Assembly: GCA_025355115.1 (NCBI GenBank)
Contig: JANXLO010000278.1
Span: 1 to 8,944, forward strand
Direction of reading: 5' to 3'
Length of the DNA: 8,944 nucleotides
Origin: Chthonomonadaceae bacterium
GTDB lineage: Bacteria > Armatimonadota > Chthonomonadetes > Chthonomonadales > Chthonomonadaceae
Positions 1 to 6,468 of the stretch are shown here, piece after piece. Made by a program: the position numbers and the translations under genes. The notes beneath the pieces are model-generated. The model had not been told where the DNA came from, searched no databases, and saw only the letters and a program-made list of their open reading frames with translations. Position 1 is the stretch's first letter. Every line of letters starts with the position of its first letter.

Positions 1-1331
1 TCAGCATGGGCATATCGTTGCCTCAGGTACGCAGCGAAATCGAGAGCAAAGTGGAGATCAGTGAGCACAGTGCGGAGGGGGAGATACAGCTGACGCCCCG
101 AACAAAACGTGTCATCGATCTCGCCTATGAGGAGGCGCGCAAGCTCGAGAACAAGACTATTGGAACCGAGCATCTGCTGCTGGCACTGATCAGGGAGCGA
201 GAGGGACTGGCTGCCCGCGTGCTCGCTGGGCTAGATGCGGGGCTTGAGCAGACGCGGAGCACAGTCAGAAAGCTTCAGGGGGCAGATCCGAAAGCTGAAC
301 AGAAGACAAAGGGCTCTATCGAGGCAGGAGGCAAGCCGAGGTCGGGATCGAACGGGCCCGAAGCCGAGAAACTGATAAAATCTGATGTCGCGAAATGGAG
401 AGGGAAATCACTGGTCACTCTGTTCGATGTCTCAGCCGAGCAGATACAGAGTGTTCTGGAGGTCGCGGCGGACCTGAAACTTCATAAGCATAGCGGTAAA
501 TCAACTTATTACTCGCGTCCGAAAACCCTGGCGTTGCTTTTCGAGAAATCATCGTTGAGAACGAGAGTCAGCTTTGAAGCGGGAATGGTTCAGATGAAGG
601 GCCATGCGATCTATCTGGCTCCGGGTGATGTAGGGCTGGGAGTACGAGAGTCGGTATCGGATGTCGCCGGGGGACTGTCCCGCTGGGTGGATGCCATCGC
701 CGCGAGGACGTTCAAGCACGAGACGGTAATGGAGCTGGCAGCTAGCTCGACCGTTCCAGTCATTAACGCACTAAGTGAAATGGAGCATCCCTTGCAGGCA
801 TTCGCCGACCTTCTGACGATCGTGGAACAGAAGGGAAAGCTCGGCAATAATCTGAAAATGGCCTATATTGGGGACGGCAACAATGTCCTCACTGCCCTGC
901 TTCTGGCCTGCGCGAAGGTGGGAGTGAACCTTACCGCCGCCTGCCCGCCGGGATACCAGCCCGACCCTAACTATGTCGTGGAGGCAAAGCGCATAGGAGG
1001 CGAAGCAGGCACTGGAGCCAAAATCGAGATCGTGTCTGATCCTGCAATAGCCGTCGCCAATGCCGATGTAGTCTACACGGATGTCTGGACGAGCATGGGT
1101 CAGGAGAGCGAGCGAACCGAGCGGCTACGCGTTTTCGCGCCCTATCAGGTCAACGCCGCACTGATGGCTTATGCCAAGCCCGATGCGATTGTCCTCCACT
1201 GCCTGCCTGCGCATCGCGAGGAGGAGATCACTGCGGATGTCATGGACAGGCATAAACAAGTGATCCTGGATCAGGCGGAGAACAGGCTGCATACCCAGAA
1301 AGCTCTCGTCGCTCTGATGCTCGGGCTATAA
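1..1331 (+). CDS. argF: Clp_N domain-ornithine carbamoyltransferase fusion (5' partial)
   Basis: Ornithine carbamoyltransferase makes citrulline from ornithine and carbamoyl phosphate in the cytoplasm. Numbering from the ATG at 6, residues about 130-441 form a full-length enzyme. It has the carbamoyl-phosphate motif SLRTR (183-187), HPLQ (261-264), the ornithine loop DVWTSMG (359-365) and HCLPAHR (398-404). Residues 1-91 are instead a ClpC-type Clp N-terminal domain, with TPR at 30-32, IGTEH at 52-56 and a LIRE.EG.AARVL pattern at 61-73. A charged, Gly-rich linker (about 92-128) joins the two. The frame is open to the left edge (a Ser codon precedes the ATG). The first residues match the end of the first Clp_N repeat of ClpC, so the ATG at 6 is very probably internal and the gene starts upstream. 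It heads the visible argF-argG-argH operon. The enzyme call is firm. The role of the fused domain is unknown. Confidence 0.93.
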   Translation, partial: SMGISLPQVRSEIESKVEISEHSAEGEIQLTPRTKRVIDLAYEEARKLENKTIGTEHLLLALIREREGLAARVLAGLDAGLEQTRSTVRKLQGADPKAEQKTKGSIEAGGKPRSGSNGPEAEKLIKSDVAKWRGKSLVTLFDVSAEQIQSVLEVAADLKLHKHSGKSTYYSRPKTLALLFEKSSLRTRVSFEAGMVQMKGHAIYLAPGDVGLGVRESVSDVAGGLSRWVDAIAARTFKHETVMELAASSTVPVINALSEMEHPLQAFADLLTIVEQKGKLGNNLKMAYIGDGNNVLTALLLACAKVGVNLTAACPPGYQPDPNYVVEAKRIGGEAGTGAKIEIVSDPAIAVANADVVYTDVWTSMGQESERTERLRVFAPYQVNAALMAYAKPDAIVLHCLPAHREEEITADVMDRHKQVILDQAENRLHTQKALVALMLGL

Positions 1332-1365
1332 AATTCGAACGGTTAACTTGAAGGAATAGGAACAG

Positions 1366-2652
1366 ATGAAGAAGATCGTACTAGTCTACTCGGGCGGGCT
1401 TGATACCTCCGTATGCATTCCCCTCATGCGGGAGGAGTATGGCTTCGACCACGTCATCACGGTTACGGTCGATGTGGGTCAGCCCGCCGATGACATTCTG
1501 CTGGCTGAGGAGCGGGCTGTCCGGCTGGGAACTGAGCACTACACAGTAGATGCAAAGGAGATGTTCGTCGAGCATTTCTGCTGGCCTGCCGTTCGTGCCA
1601 ATGGCGACTACCAGGGCTACCCCATCTCCACAAGCATCGCCCGCCCGCTCATTGCGTTGAAGGCCGTCGAGAAGGCAAAAGAGCTTGGCGTCAACGCCTT
1701 CGGCCATGGCTGCACGGGCAAGGGCAACGACCAGTTCCGCCTTGAGTACATTATGCGAACTCTGATGCCGGATGCGGAGATCATCGCTCCCATGCGTGAG
1801 GGCAGGCTCCTATCCAACGGTTCGCGCGAGCCCTGGACTCGCAGCGAAGAGATCGAATACGCCAATGCGCACGGTTTGGACATCGCTCACACCAAGGACA
1901 AAATCTGGAGCGTGGACGAAAATCTATGGGGACGCAGCATCGAGGGCGGACGCCTGGAGGAGCCGGACTACGCGCCGCCGGAGGAGATTTTCCACTGGAC
2001 GCGAGGTCTGAATGACTGTCCTGACGCGCCCAGAACTCTGCAAATAGGATTCGAGAATGGCGTGCCCGTCTCGTTGGACGGCAAACGACTCAGTGCGCTC
2101 GATCTCGTTTTGGAGCTGAACAAGGTCGCTGGCGAGCATGGTGTTGGGCGTATCGACATCATGGAAGATCGAATTTTGGGCCTGAAAGTTCGAGAGAACT
2201 ACGAGTGCCCGGCCGCAGTAGTCATCGTCGCCGCACACAGGGCACTGGAGGCGCTCGTCTGCACGGCAGGGGAGCTGAAGTTCAAATCCACAGTGGACCG
2301 CGAGTGGGGAGAGCTTGCCTACAAAGGCCTTTGGCTCGATCCCCTGCGCGAAGACCTTGAGGCTTTCATAAATCGAGTTCAGCATCGTGTGACTGGGACG
2401 GTCATCATGCGACTGGCTAAGGGCAGCGCCATCGTAGTTGGGCGGAGCAGTGAAGCGGCCCTTTACAACGAAGACCTTGCCTCATTCGACAGTAAAACCT
2501 TCAATCAGGCGGAGTCGCTCGGCATCGTGAAAACGCACGGGATGCAGTCAAAGCTCTACTGGCAGCTAAGGCAACAGGGCAAAATCCTCGGCGGCAGCCG
2601 CGACGAGCCGATGTCGATCAGAGGCGCGACGGAGAAGTCGTCCGATGCGTAA
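1366..2652 (+). CDS. argG: Argininosuccinate synthase
   Basis: This enzyme joins citrulline and aspartate, using ATP, to give argininosuccinate, the second-to-last step of arginine synthesis. The 428-residue protein opens with the PP-loop ATP motif SGGLDTS (residues 9-15). It carries GHGCTGKGNDQ (113-123), which contributes to citrulline and aspartate binding, and the conserved ENLWGRSIEGG stretch near residue 190. The C-terminal half holds the expected VTGTV and YKGLW segments. The length is slightly above the usual 400 or so residues, with a tail of about 20 residues that looks unconserved. The ATG is preceded by AAGGA (1351-1355) and AGGAA (1358-1362). It lies 34 bp after argF and its end overlaps argH by 8 bp, so the three genes are almost certainly one transcript. 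Confidence 0.97.
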   Translation: MKKIVLVYSGGLDTSVCIPLMREEYGFDHVITVTVDVGQPADDILLAEERAVRLGTEHYTVDAKEMFVEHFCWPAVRANGDYQGYPISTSIARPLIALKAVEKAKELGVNAFGHGCTGKGNDQFRLEYIMRTLMPDAEIIAPMREGRLLSNGSREPWTRSEEIEYANAHGLDIAHTKDKIWSVDENLWGRSIEGGRLEEPDYAPPEEIFHWTRGLNDCPDAPRTLQIGFENGVPVSLDGKRLSALDLVLELNKVAGEHGVGRIDIMEDRILGLKVRENYECPAAVVIVAAHRALEALVCTAGELKFKSTVDREWGELAYKGLWLDPLREDLEAFINRVQHRVTGTVIMRLAKGSAIVVGRSSEAALYNEDLASFDSKTFNQAESLGIVKTHGMQSKLYWQLRQQGKILGGSRDEPMSIRGATEKSSDA

Positions 2653-4042
2653 ACTCTGGGGCGGACACTTTGACGAGCCAACGGACGTCCTTATAGAGCG
2701 CCTGAACAATTCATTGGTCTTCGATTCCCGTCTCTGGAGAGAGGACATCCGCGGCAGCATCGCTCACGCCACTATGTTAGGCTCCACGGGAATCATCGAA
2801 GTCGGCGAGTCGCAGACGCTCGTAGCAGGATTAGCGAAACTTGAGGCGGACCTTTCCGAGGGAACGGTCACACTCCCAGAGGACGCCGAGGACGTTCATA
2901 CTGCTGTCGAGGTGCTCCTGCGAGACCGGCTTGGCGCGGTCGCAGGGAAGCTTCACACAGCCCGCAGCCGCAACGATCAGATCGCCACCGATATCCGGCT
3001 CTACCTCCGCGGCGTCTGCGAAGTAGTAGATCGCGAGTTGGCGCTGATGCAGGAGGCACTTCTTGTTCATGCGGAAACCGAGTTCGAGACGGTGCTTCCC
3101 GGCTTTACGCATCTCCAGCACGCTCAACCGGTTGTGCTCTCGCATCATCTCCTCGCCTATTTCTGGATGTTGGATCGGGATCGTGAGCGGCTGAACGATA
3201 CGCGCAGACGACTAAACAGGCTGCCTCTAGGTGCAGGTGCGCTTGCAGGAACTGGCTTTCCCATTGATCGTGAACAGGTCTGCATAGCTCTTGGCTTCGA
3301 TGCGGTGATTCCCAACAGCCTCGATGCAGTCTCTGACCGAGATTTCGCGATTGATTTCATCTCCTTCGCCGCGATAACCATGGTGCACCTCTCCCGACTT
3401 GCGGAGGAGATCATCCTCTGGAACACCCCGGAGTTCGGTTGGATCACGCTCCACGACTCGGTAACAACCGGCAGCAGCATCATGCCGCAAAAAAAGAATC
3501 CCGACGTGGCGGAGCTTGCGCGAGGCAAGACCGGACGGGTATTCGGCGATCTAATGAGCCTTCTCACGCTGATGAAGGGACTGCCGCTCGCCTACAACAA
3601 GGATATGCAGGAGGACAAGGAGCCGCTCTTCGATTCAGTTGACACGCTTCTCCTCGTGATTCCCGCCATGCGCAAAACTGTCGCCACTGCCAAATTTCGA
3701 GCCGATAGGATGCTGGCGGCGACACGCGGCGACTTCTCCACCGCGACCGATCTTGCTGACTATCTGGTTCAGCAGGGCTTGCCGTTCCGGGATGCTCATA
3801 CCGTGGTAGGCAAAGTCGTTCAGCACTGCACCGAGCGACGGATCGGTCTGGAAGATCTGGACGAATCGACGCTAGCCACCTTCTCCCCGCTGCTAGAACG
3901 AGACACGAAGGCGGCATTGGCAGTCCTCACGGTTCAATCCTGCGTCGCAGCACGAACATCACAAGGCGGAACAGCGCCCAACTCTGTCCGCGCGCAGTAC
4001 CAGCTCGCGAAAGCAAGGCTTGAGTCTAGCGCTCCTCAGTAG
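2645..4042 (+). CDS. argH: Argininosuccinate lyase
   Basis: This enzyme cleaves argininosuccinate to arginine and fumarate, the last step of arginine synthesis. It belongs to the fumarase/aspartase superfamily and normally works as a homotetramer. The 465-residue length is typical. The superfamily signature GSSIMPQKKNPD is at residues 276-287, containing the catalytic serine loop. THLQHAQP at 155-162 supplies the catalytic histidine region, and the N-terminal KLWGGHF and SRNDQ segments are also present. The start is the ATG inside the sequence ATGCGTAA, so it overlaps the end of argG by 8 bp, with GGAG at 2631-2634 as the likely ribosome binding site. This layout suggests translational coupling to argG. 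The stop codon overlaps the end of the convergent deacetylase gene by 7 bp. Confidence 0.97.
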   Translation: MRKLWGGHFDEPTDVLIERLNNSLVFDSRLWREDIRGSIAHATMLGSTGIIEVGESQTLVAGLAKLEADLSEGTVTLPEDAEDVHTAVEVLLRDRLGAVAGKLHTARSRNDQIATDIRLYLRGVCEVVDRELALMQEALLVHAETEFETVLPGFTHLQHAQPVVLSHHLLAYFWMLDRDRERLNDTRRRLNRLPLGAGALAGTGFPIDREQVCIALGFDAVIPNSLDAVSDRDFAIDFISFAAITMVHLSRLAEEIILWNTPEFGWITLHDSVTTGSSIMPQKKNPDVAELARGKTGRVFGDLMSLLTLMKGLPLAYNKDMQEDKEPLFDSVDTLLLVIPAMRKTVATAKFRADRMLAATRGDFSTATDLADYLVQQGLPFRDAHTVVGKVVQHCTERRIGLEDLDESTLATFSPLLERDTKAALAVLTVQSCVAARTSQGGTAPNSVRAQYQLAKARLESSAPQ

Positions 4043-5073
4043 ACTCGAAGTGTCGCGCCATTCAAGTGTGACTTGTCGGTCTTTGATTCGAGTGAGGAAG
4101 GGATGGTCACTGTGTTCGGGTCACCGTCGCTGATGTAGCGCCCTTGGTCACCGTTCTTGATTCGATCGAGCCAGAACGTGCTCCCACTGTCCATCTCCCC
4201 CCCCTGGATACGCGGCAATCGCATGGGATTGAACCGCTTTGAAATGGGAGCCGGCGCGGGATTCGCACCCACGAGAAGAACTGCGCGATTGGAGTACGTC
4301 ATTCCGTGCCAGCTTCCCGATGCAAGCAGCTTCTTGTTCTTCGGCGAGATGCCCATAGGCAGCGCGACAGTGTCCACCTTGGTTCCCGGCGCCAGCTTCT
4401 CGATCTTTGCTACACACATTGCCAGCTCTTCCTGAACGACGTCATCCGATAGTCGGGAGAGCGCGAGGTGTTTGACCGTGTGATTGCCAATTTCGCAGCC
4501 CATCGCAAGCAAGGCTTTTAGCTTTTTGCCTGCAAACTCAGCGGGGCCAAAGCCGCTGTCCGGCAGAACATAGAATGTCGCTTTAACGGGAAAGTCAGGA
4601 TGAGTTTTGGCGAACTCCTGCCACATCCCGATCGCGCACGTTGGGTCGATGGAGCCGTCGGAAAGATACCGGAACTGGCTGGCTCGCGCGTCATCGAAAG
4701 TGAAGACTACCGGGGCCATTCCAATCGGAAGGTCGATCTTATTGTCGAGCAGATCCCTGAGCAGCACGGGGCGATAGCCCTCTTCATAGAGCCGCTGCAA
4801 ATCGTGCTTAAAATTATCCACGCTCCGCACCATGCTGCGCTCTTTGGGCAGCACATCGTGATACTCCAGGATAGGAATCACCCCTGCCTCGTTCACTTTG
4901 GCTTTCTGAAGCTCCTCGACGCTGACCGAAGGAGCGACTGCCCGTGTTTTTTTGATGGGAGTGAGCGCAGTCGGCGTATCTGTAGTGGCAGGAACTGTGC
5001 CACGGTGGCATCCGGTAAAAGCAGTGAGAGCCATGACTCCCGCTGCAACAATTGTAGGTAGTTTGGTCTGCAT
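4036..5073 (-). CDS. Secreted polysaccharide deacetylase-family lipoprotein (NodB fold)
   Basis: This is a putative carbohydrate deacetylase acting outside the cytoplasmic membrane, probably on cell-wall or exopolysaccharide N-acetyl groups; the substrate cannot be told. Starting at the ATG at 5073 gives 345 residues. Residues 1-22 (MQTKLP, a hydrophobic stretch, then AFTGC) look like a lipoprotein signal peptide with lipid attachment at Cys22. The NodB-type core shows PILEYHD near 66-73, TFDD (125-128, the catalytic-base and metal aspartates) and NHTVKH (197-202, the metal-binding HxxxH). The usual arginine-containing third motif is not evident; ALPMG occupies the similar region. An in-frame TTG at 5100 would add nine residues but puts a poor ribosome site ahead and an awkward N-terminus before the signal peptide, so the ATG with AGAGGA upstream is preferred. 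The gene stands alone on this strand, convergent with argH. Confidence 0.85.
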   Translation of the reverse strand: MQTKLPTIVAAGVMALTAFTGCHRGTVPATTDTPTALTPIKKTRAVAPSVSVEELQKAKVNEAGVIPILEYHDVLPKERSMVRSVDNFKHDLQRLYEEGYRPVLLRDLLDNKIDLPIGMAPVVFTFDDARASQFRYLSDGSIDPTCAIGMWQEFAKTHPDFPVKATFYVLPDSGFGPAEFAGKKLKALLAMGCEIGNHTVKHLALSRLSDDVVQEELAMCVAKIEKLAPGTKVDTVALPMGISPKNKKLLASGSWHGMTYSNRAVLLVGANPAPAPISKRFNPMRLPRIQGGEMDSGSTFWLDRIKNGDQGRYISDGDPNTVTIPSSLESKTDKSHLNGATLRVY

Positions 5074-5076
5074 AAA

Positions 5077-5082
5077 TCCTCT
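5077..5082 (-). promoter_or_regulatory. Ribosome binding site deciding the deacetylase start
   Basis: Read on the minus strand, AGAGGA lies 3 nt before the ATG at 5073. The spacing is short, but this is the only purine-rich match close to either candidate start. The alternative TTG at 5100 has no comparable site. It also leaves the predicted lipoprotein signal peptide starting cleanly at Met-Gln-Thr-Lys. Confidence 0.5.
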
Positions 5083-5103
5083 GTTTCCGGCTCGAGTCAA
5101 CTG

Positions 5104-5117
5104 TTATGATCTCATAA
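5104..5117. promoter_or_regulatory. Short AT-rich palindrome in divergent intergenic region (possible operator)
   Basis: The arms TTATGA (5104-5109) and TCATAA (5112-5117) are perfect 6-bp inverted repeats separated by TC. They lie 31 bp upstream of the deacetylase ATG, in an AT-rich patch of an otherwise GC-richer region. A site of this shape could bind a dimeric regulator, or could be part of a -10 region. Nothing in the window identifies a cognate regulator, and a 6-bp arm can arise by chance. Confidence 0.25.
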
Positions 5118-5138
5118 TCTCTTTCCCTTTCGACGCTA

Positions 5139-5180
5139 CCTTTTCCTTCCGGTTTCACGCGGAGGCAGGGAAGGGGAAGG
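5139..5180 (+). promoter_or_regulatory. Potential leader RNA hairpin upstream of the oxidoreductase gene
   Basis: The pyrimidine run at 5139-5150 can pair with the purine run at 5169-5180 over 12 consecutive positions if the RNA is read from the + strand. Ten are Watson-Crick pairs and two are adjacent G-U pairs; the loop is 18 nt. On the minus strand the G-U positions become A-C mismatches, so the structure favours a + strand transcript. It sits 62 bp before the ATG at 5243, clear of the ribosome binding site. No U-tract follows, so it is not a standard terminator. Low-complexity pyrimidine and purine tracts make chance pairing easier. Confidence 0.28.
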
Positions 5181-5242
5181 CCTGCGGCGAACTTATCCCG
5201 ACAGGGGTAGAGTGAACTCGAAGCAGAGGGGGGAGACGGACA

Positions 5243-6394
5243 ATGGCGACGGATAAGGTTCGATTTGGAGTGATTGGGACGGGCGGAATGGGATCAGGGC
5301 ATTGCGAAATGATCCCGAAAATCCCGGAGACGGCGCTGACAGCAGTCTGCGATGTGAATCCCAAGGCGCGGGAGGAGATCACGGCAAAATACGGGGTTCC
5401 TGCCTTCGCTACACATAACGAACTGCTCGACAGCGGGTTAGTGGATGCAGTTGTGATAGCGACCCCGCACTATTTTCATCCGACCATCGCTCTCGAGGCT
5501 TTCAAACGCCAAATTCATGTTCTGTCTGAGAAGCCATTGGCAGTGACCGTCTCCTCCGCCGACGCGATGATCGCCGGAGCCAAGGCATCCGGCTGCAAAT
5601 TCGGAGTCATGTATCAGATGCGCTCGGAGCCGCAGAACATCGCAGCTCGCAAGGTAGTCGAGTCGGGTGTTCTCGGGGAGATTTATCGCACCAGTCTCGT
5701 CATGGGCTGGTATCGAAGTCAGGCCTACTACAACTCAGGCGGATGGCGGGCAACATGGGCTGGCGAAGGCGGCGGTGTGCTCATCAATCAGGCGCCTCAC
5801 TATCTGGATCTCTTCTCCTGGCTAGGAGGATTGCCGAAGACGATTACTGGGCAGACGCGCACACGCTTGCATGACATCGAAGTCGAAGATGAGGCGTTCG
5901 CATCCCTTGAATACGCCAACGGAGCGCACGGCTACCTGTACGCAAGCACTATGGAGATGCCCAACCATAACCTATTGGAAGTCTGCGGCGACAAGGGCAA
6001 ACTGGTACTGGACAACGGTAAGCTGCGCGTCTACAATCTAGACACTCCCATACGCGAATTTACAGAGACGAATGATTCGATGTGGGGCTCCCCAAAATCG
6101 AACGAAACCCCAGTTGATCTCCCTGCCGACCTGCCAATCAAGGGACACGGTGCAATCACCCAGAACTTCGCTCGTTCCATCCTATACGGAGATTCATTGA
6201 TCTCCCCCGGAGACGACGGCCTGAACGCGGTCGAGCTTATAAACGGCCTCATACTCTCCGGCAAGACGGGCAAGACAGTATCCGTTCCCGTTGATCGCGC
6301 CGAATACGATCGTCTGATCGAGGAACTGAAGGCTGGCTCCCGCACTAAAGCCGCAGTCGCGGAACAACGTGTAACTGATCCCAACTTCAAGTAG
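5243..6394 (+). CDS. Gfo/Idh/MocA-family NAD(P)-dependent oxidoreductase
   Basis: This is a cytoplasmic dehydrogenase of the glucose-fructose oxidoreductase/inositol dehydrogenase family, which usually oxidises a sugar, inositol or sugar derivative with NAD(P). The 383-residue length is typical. The N-terminal Rossmann fold has the dinucleotide loop GTGGMG (residues 12-17), and EKPLAV at 96-101 supplies the conserved Glu-Lys-Pro with the catalytic-region lysine. The C-terminal sheet domain contains GGGVLINQAPHYLD (176-189), with His186 in the position of the family's catalytic histidine. An Asn (182) stands where many sugar dehydrogenases have Asp, as in several subfamilies. No signal peptide or Tat motif is seen. 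The ATG is preceded by a strong GGGGGGAG tract about 7 nt away. It diverges from the deacetylase gene and lies 74 bp upstream of dcd. The exact substrate cannot be assigned. Confidence 0.92.
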   Translation: MATDKVRFGVIGTGGMGSGHCEMIPKIPETALTAVCDVNPKAREEITAKYGVPAFATHNELLDSGLVDAVVIATPHYFHPTIALEAFKRQIHVLSEKPLAVTVSSADAMIAGAKASGCKFGVMYQMRSEPQNIAARKVVESGVLGEIYRTSLVMGWYRSQAYYNSGGWRATWAGEGGGVLINQAPHYLDLFSWLGGLPKTITGQTRTRLHDIEVEDEAFASLEYANGAHGYLYASTMEMPNHNLLEVCGDKGKLVLDNGKLRVYNLDTPIREFTETNDSMWGSPKSNETPVDLPADLPIKGHGAITQNFARSILYGDSLISPGDDGLNAVELINGLILSGKTGKTVSVPVDRAEYDRLIEELKAGSRTKAAVAEQRVTDPNFK

Positions 6395-6455
6395 ACTTCG
6401 ATGGCTTACGACCGCTGATCATTGCATCGCAGTTTTGCCGGTCATCTAGATTTAG

Positions 6456-6463
6456 AAAGGGAG
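6456..6463 (+). promoter_or_regulatory. Ribosome binding site supporting the TTG start of dcd
   Basis: AAAGGGAG lies 5 nt upstream of the TTG at 6469. There is no in-frame ATG or GTG near the N-terminus that would keep the conserved start of the deaminase domain, so this site is what supports the rare TTG start codon. Confidence 0.6.
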
Positions 6464-6468
6464 CACGT

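Noticed and set aside
549..566. SLRTR instead of STRTR in the carbamoyl-phosphate motif
   Set aside because: Leu at this position is common in many bacterial ornithine carbamoyltransferases and the key Ser, Arg and Thr are kept, so this is not a defect.
1924..2385. A 153-codon open frame on the - strand inside argG
   Set aside because: It is antisense to highly conserved argininosuccinate synthase sequence with no family features of its own.
4600..5061. A 153-codon + strand frame across the deacetylase gene
   Set aside because: It is antisense to the signal peptide and NodB motifs of the real gene, and its protein resembles no known domain.
5095..5100. TTGACT on the - strand as a -35 box for the deacetylase gene
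   Set aside because: A -10 box at normal spacing would overlap the ATG, leaving no leader for the ribosome site.
5789..5791. Asn182 replacing the Asp often seen in the Gfo/Idh/MocA active-site segment
   Set aside because: Several subfamilies naturally have an INQA.H pattern, so it marks a subfamily rather than a broken enzyme.
6410..6443. GACCG/CGGTC inverted repeat after the oxidoreductase gene as a terminator
   Set aside because: The stem is only 5 bp with a 24-nt loop and no T-run follows, so it does not support termination.
6423..6452. TTGCAT and TAGATT, 18 bp apart, as a promoter for dcd
   Set aside because: The start of transcription would fall on the ribosome binding site, and both boxes are weak.
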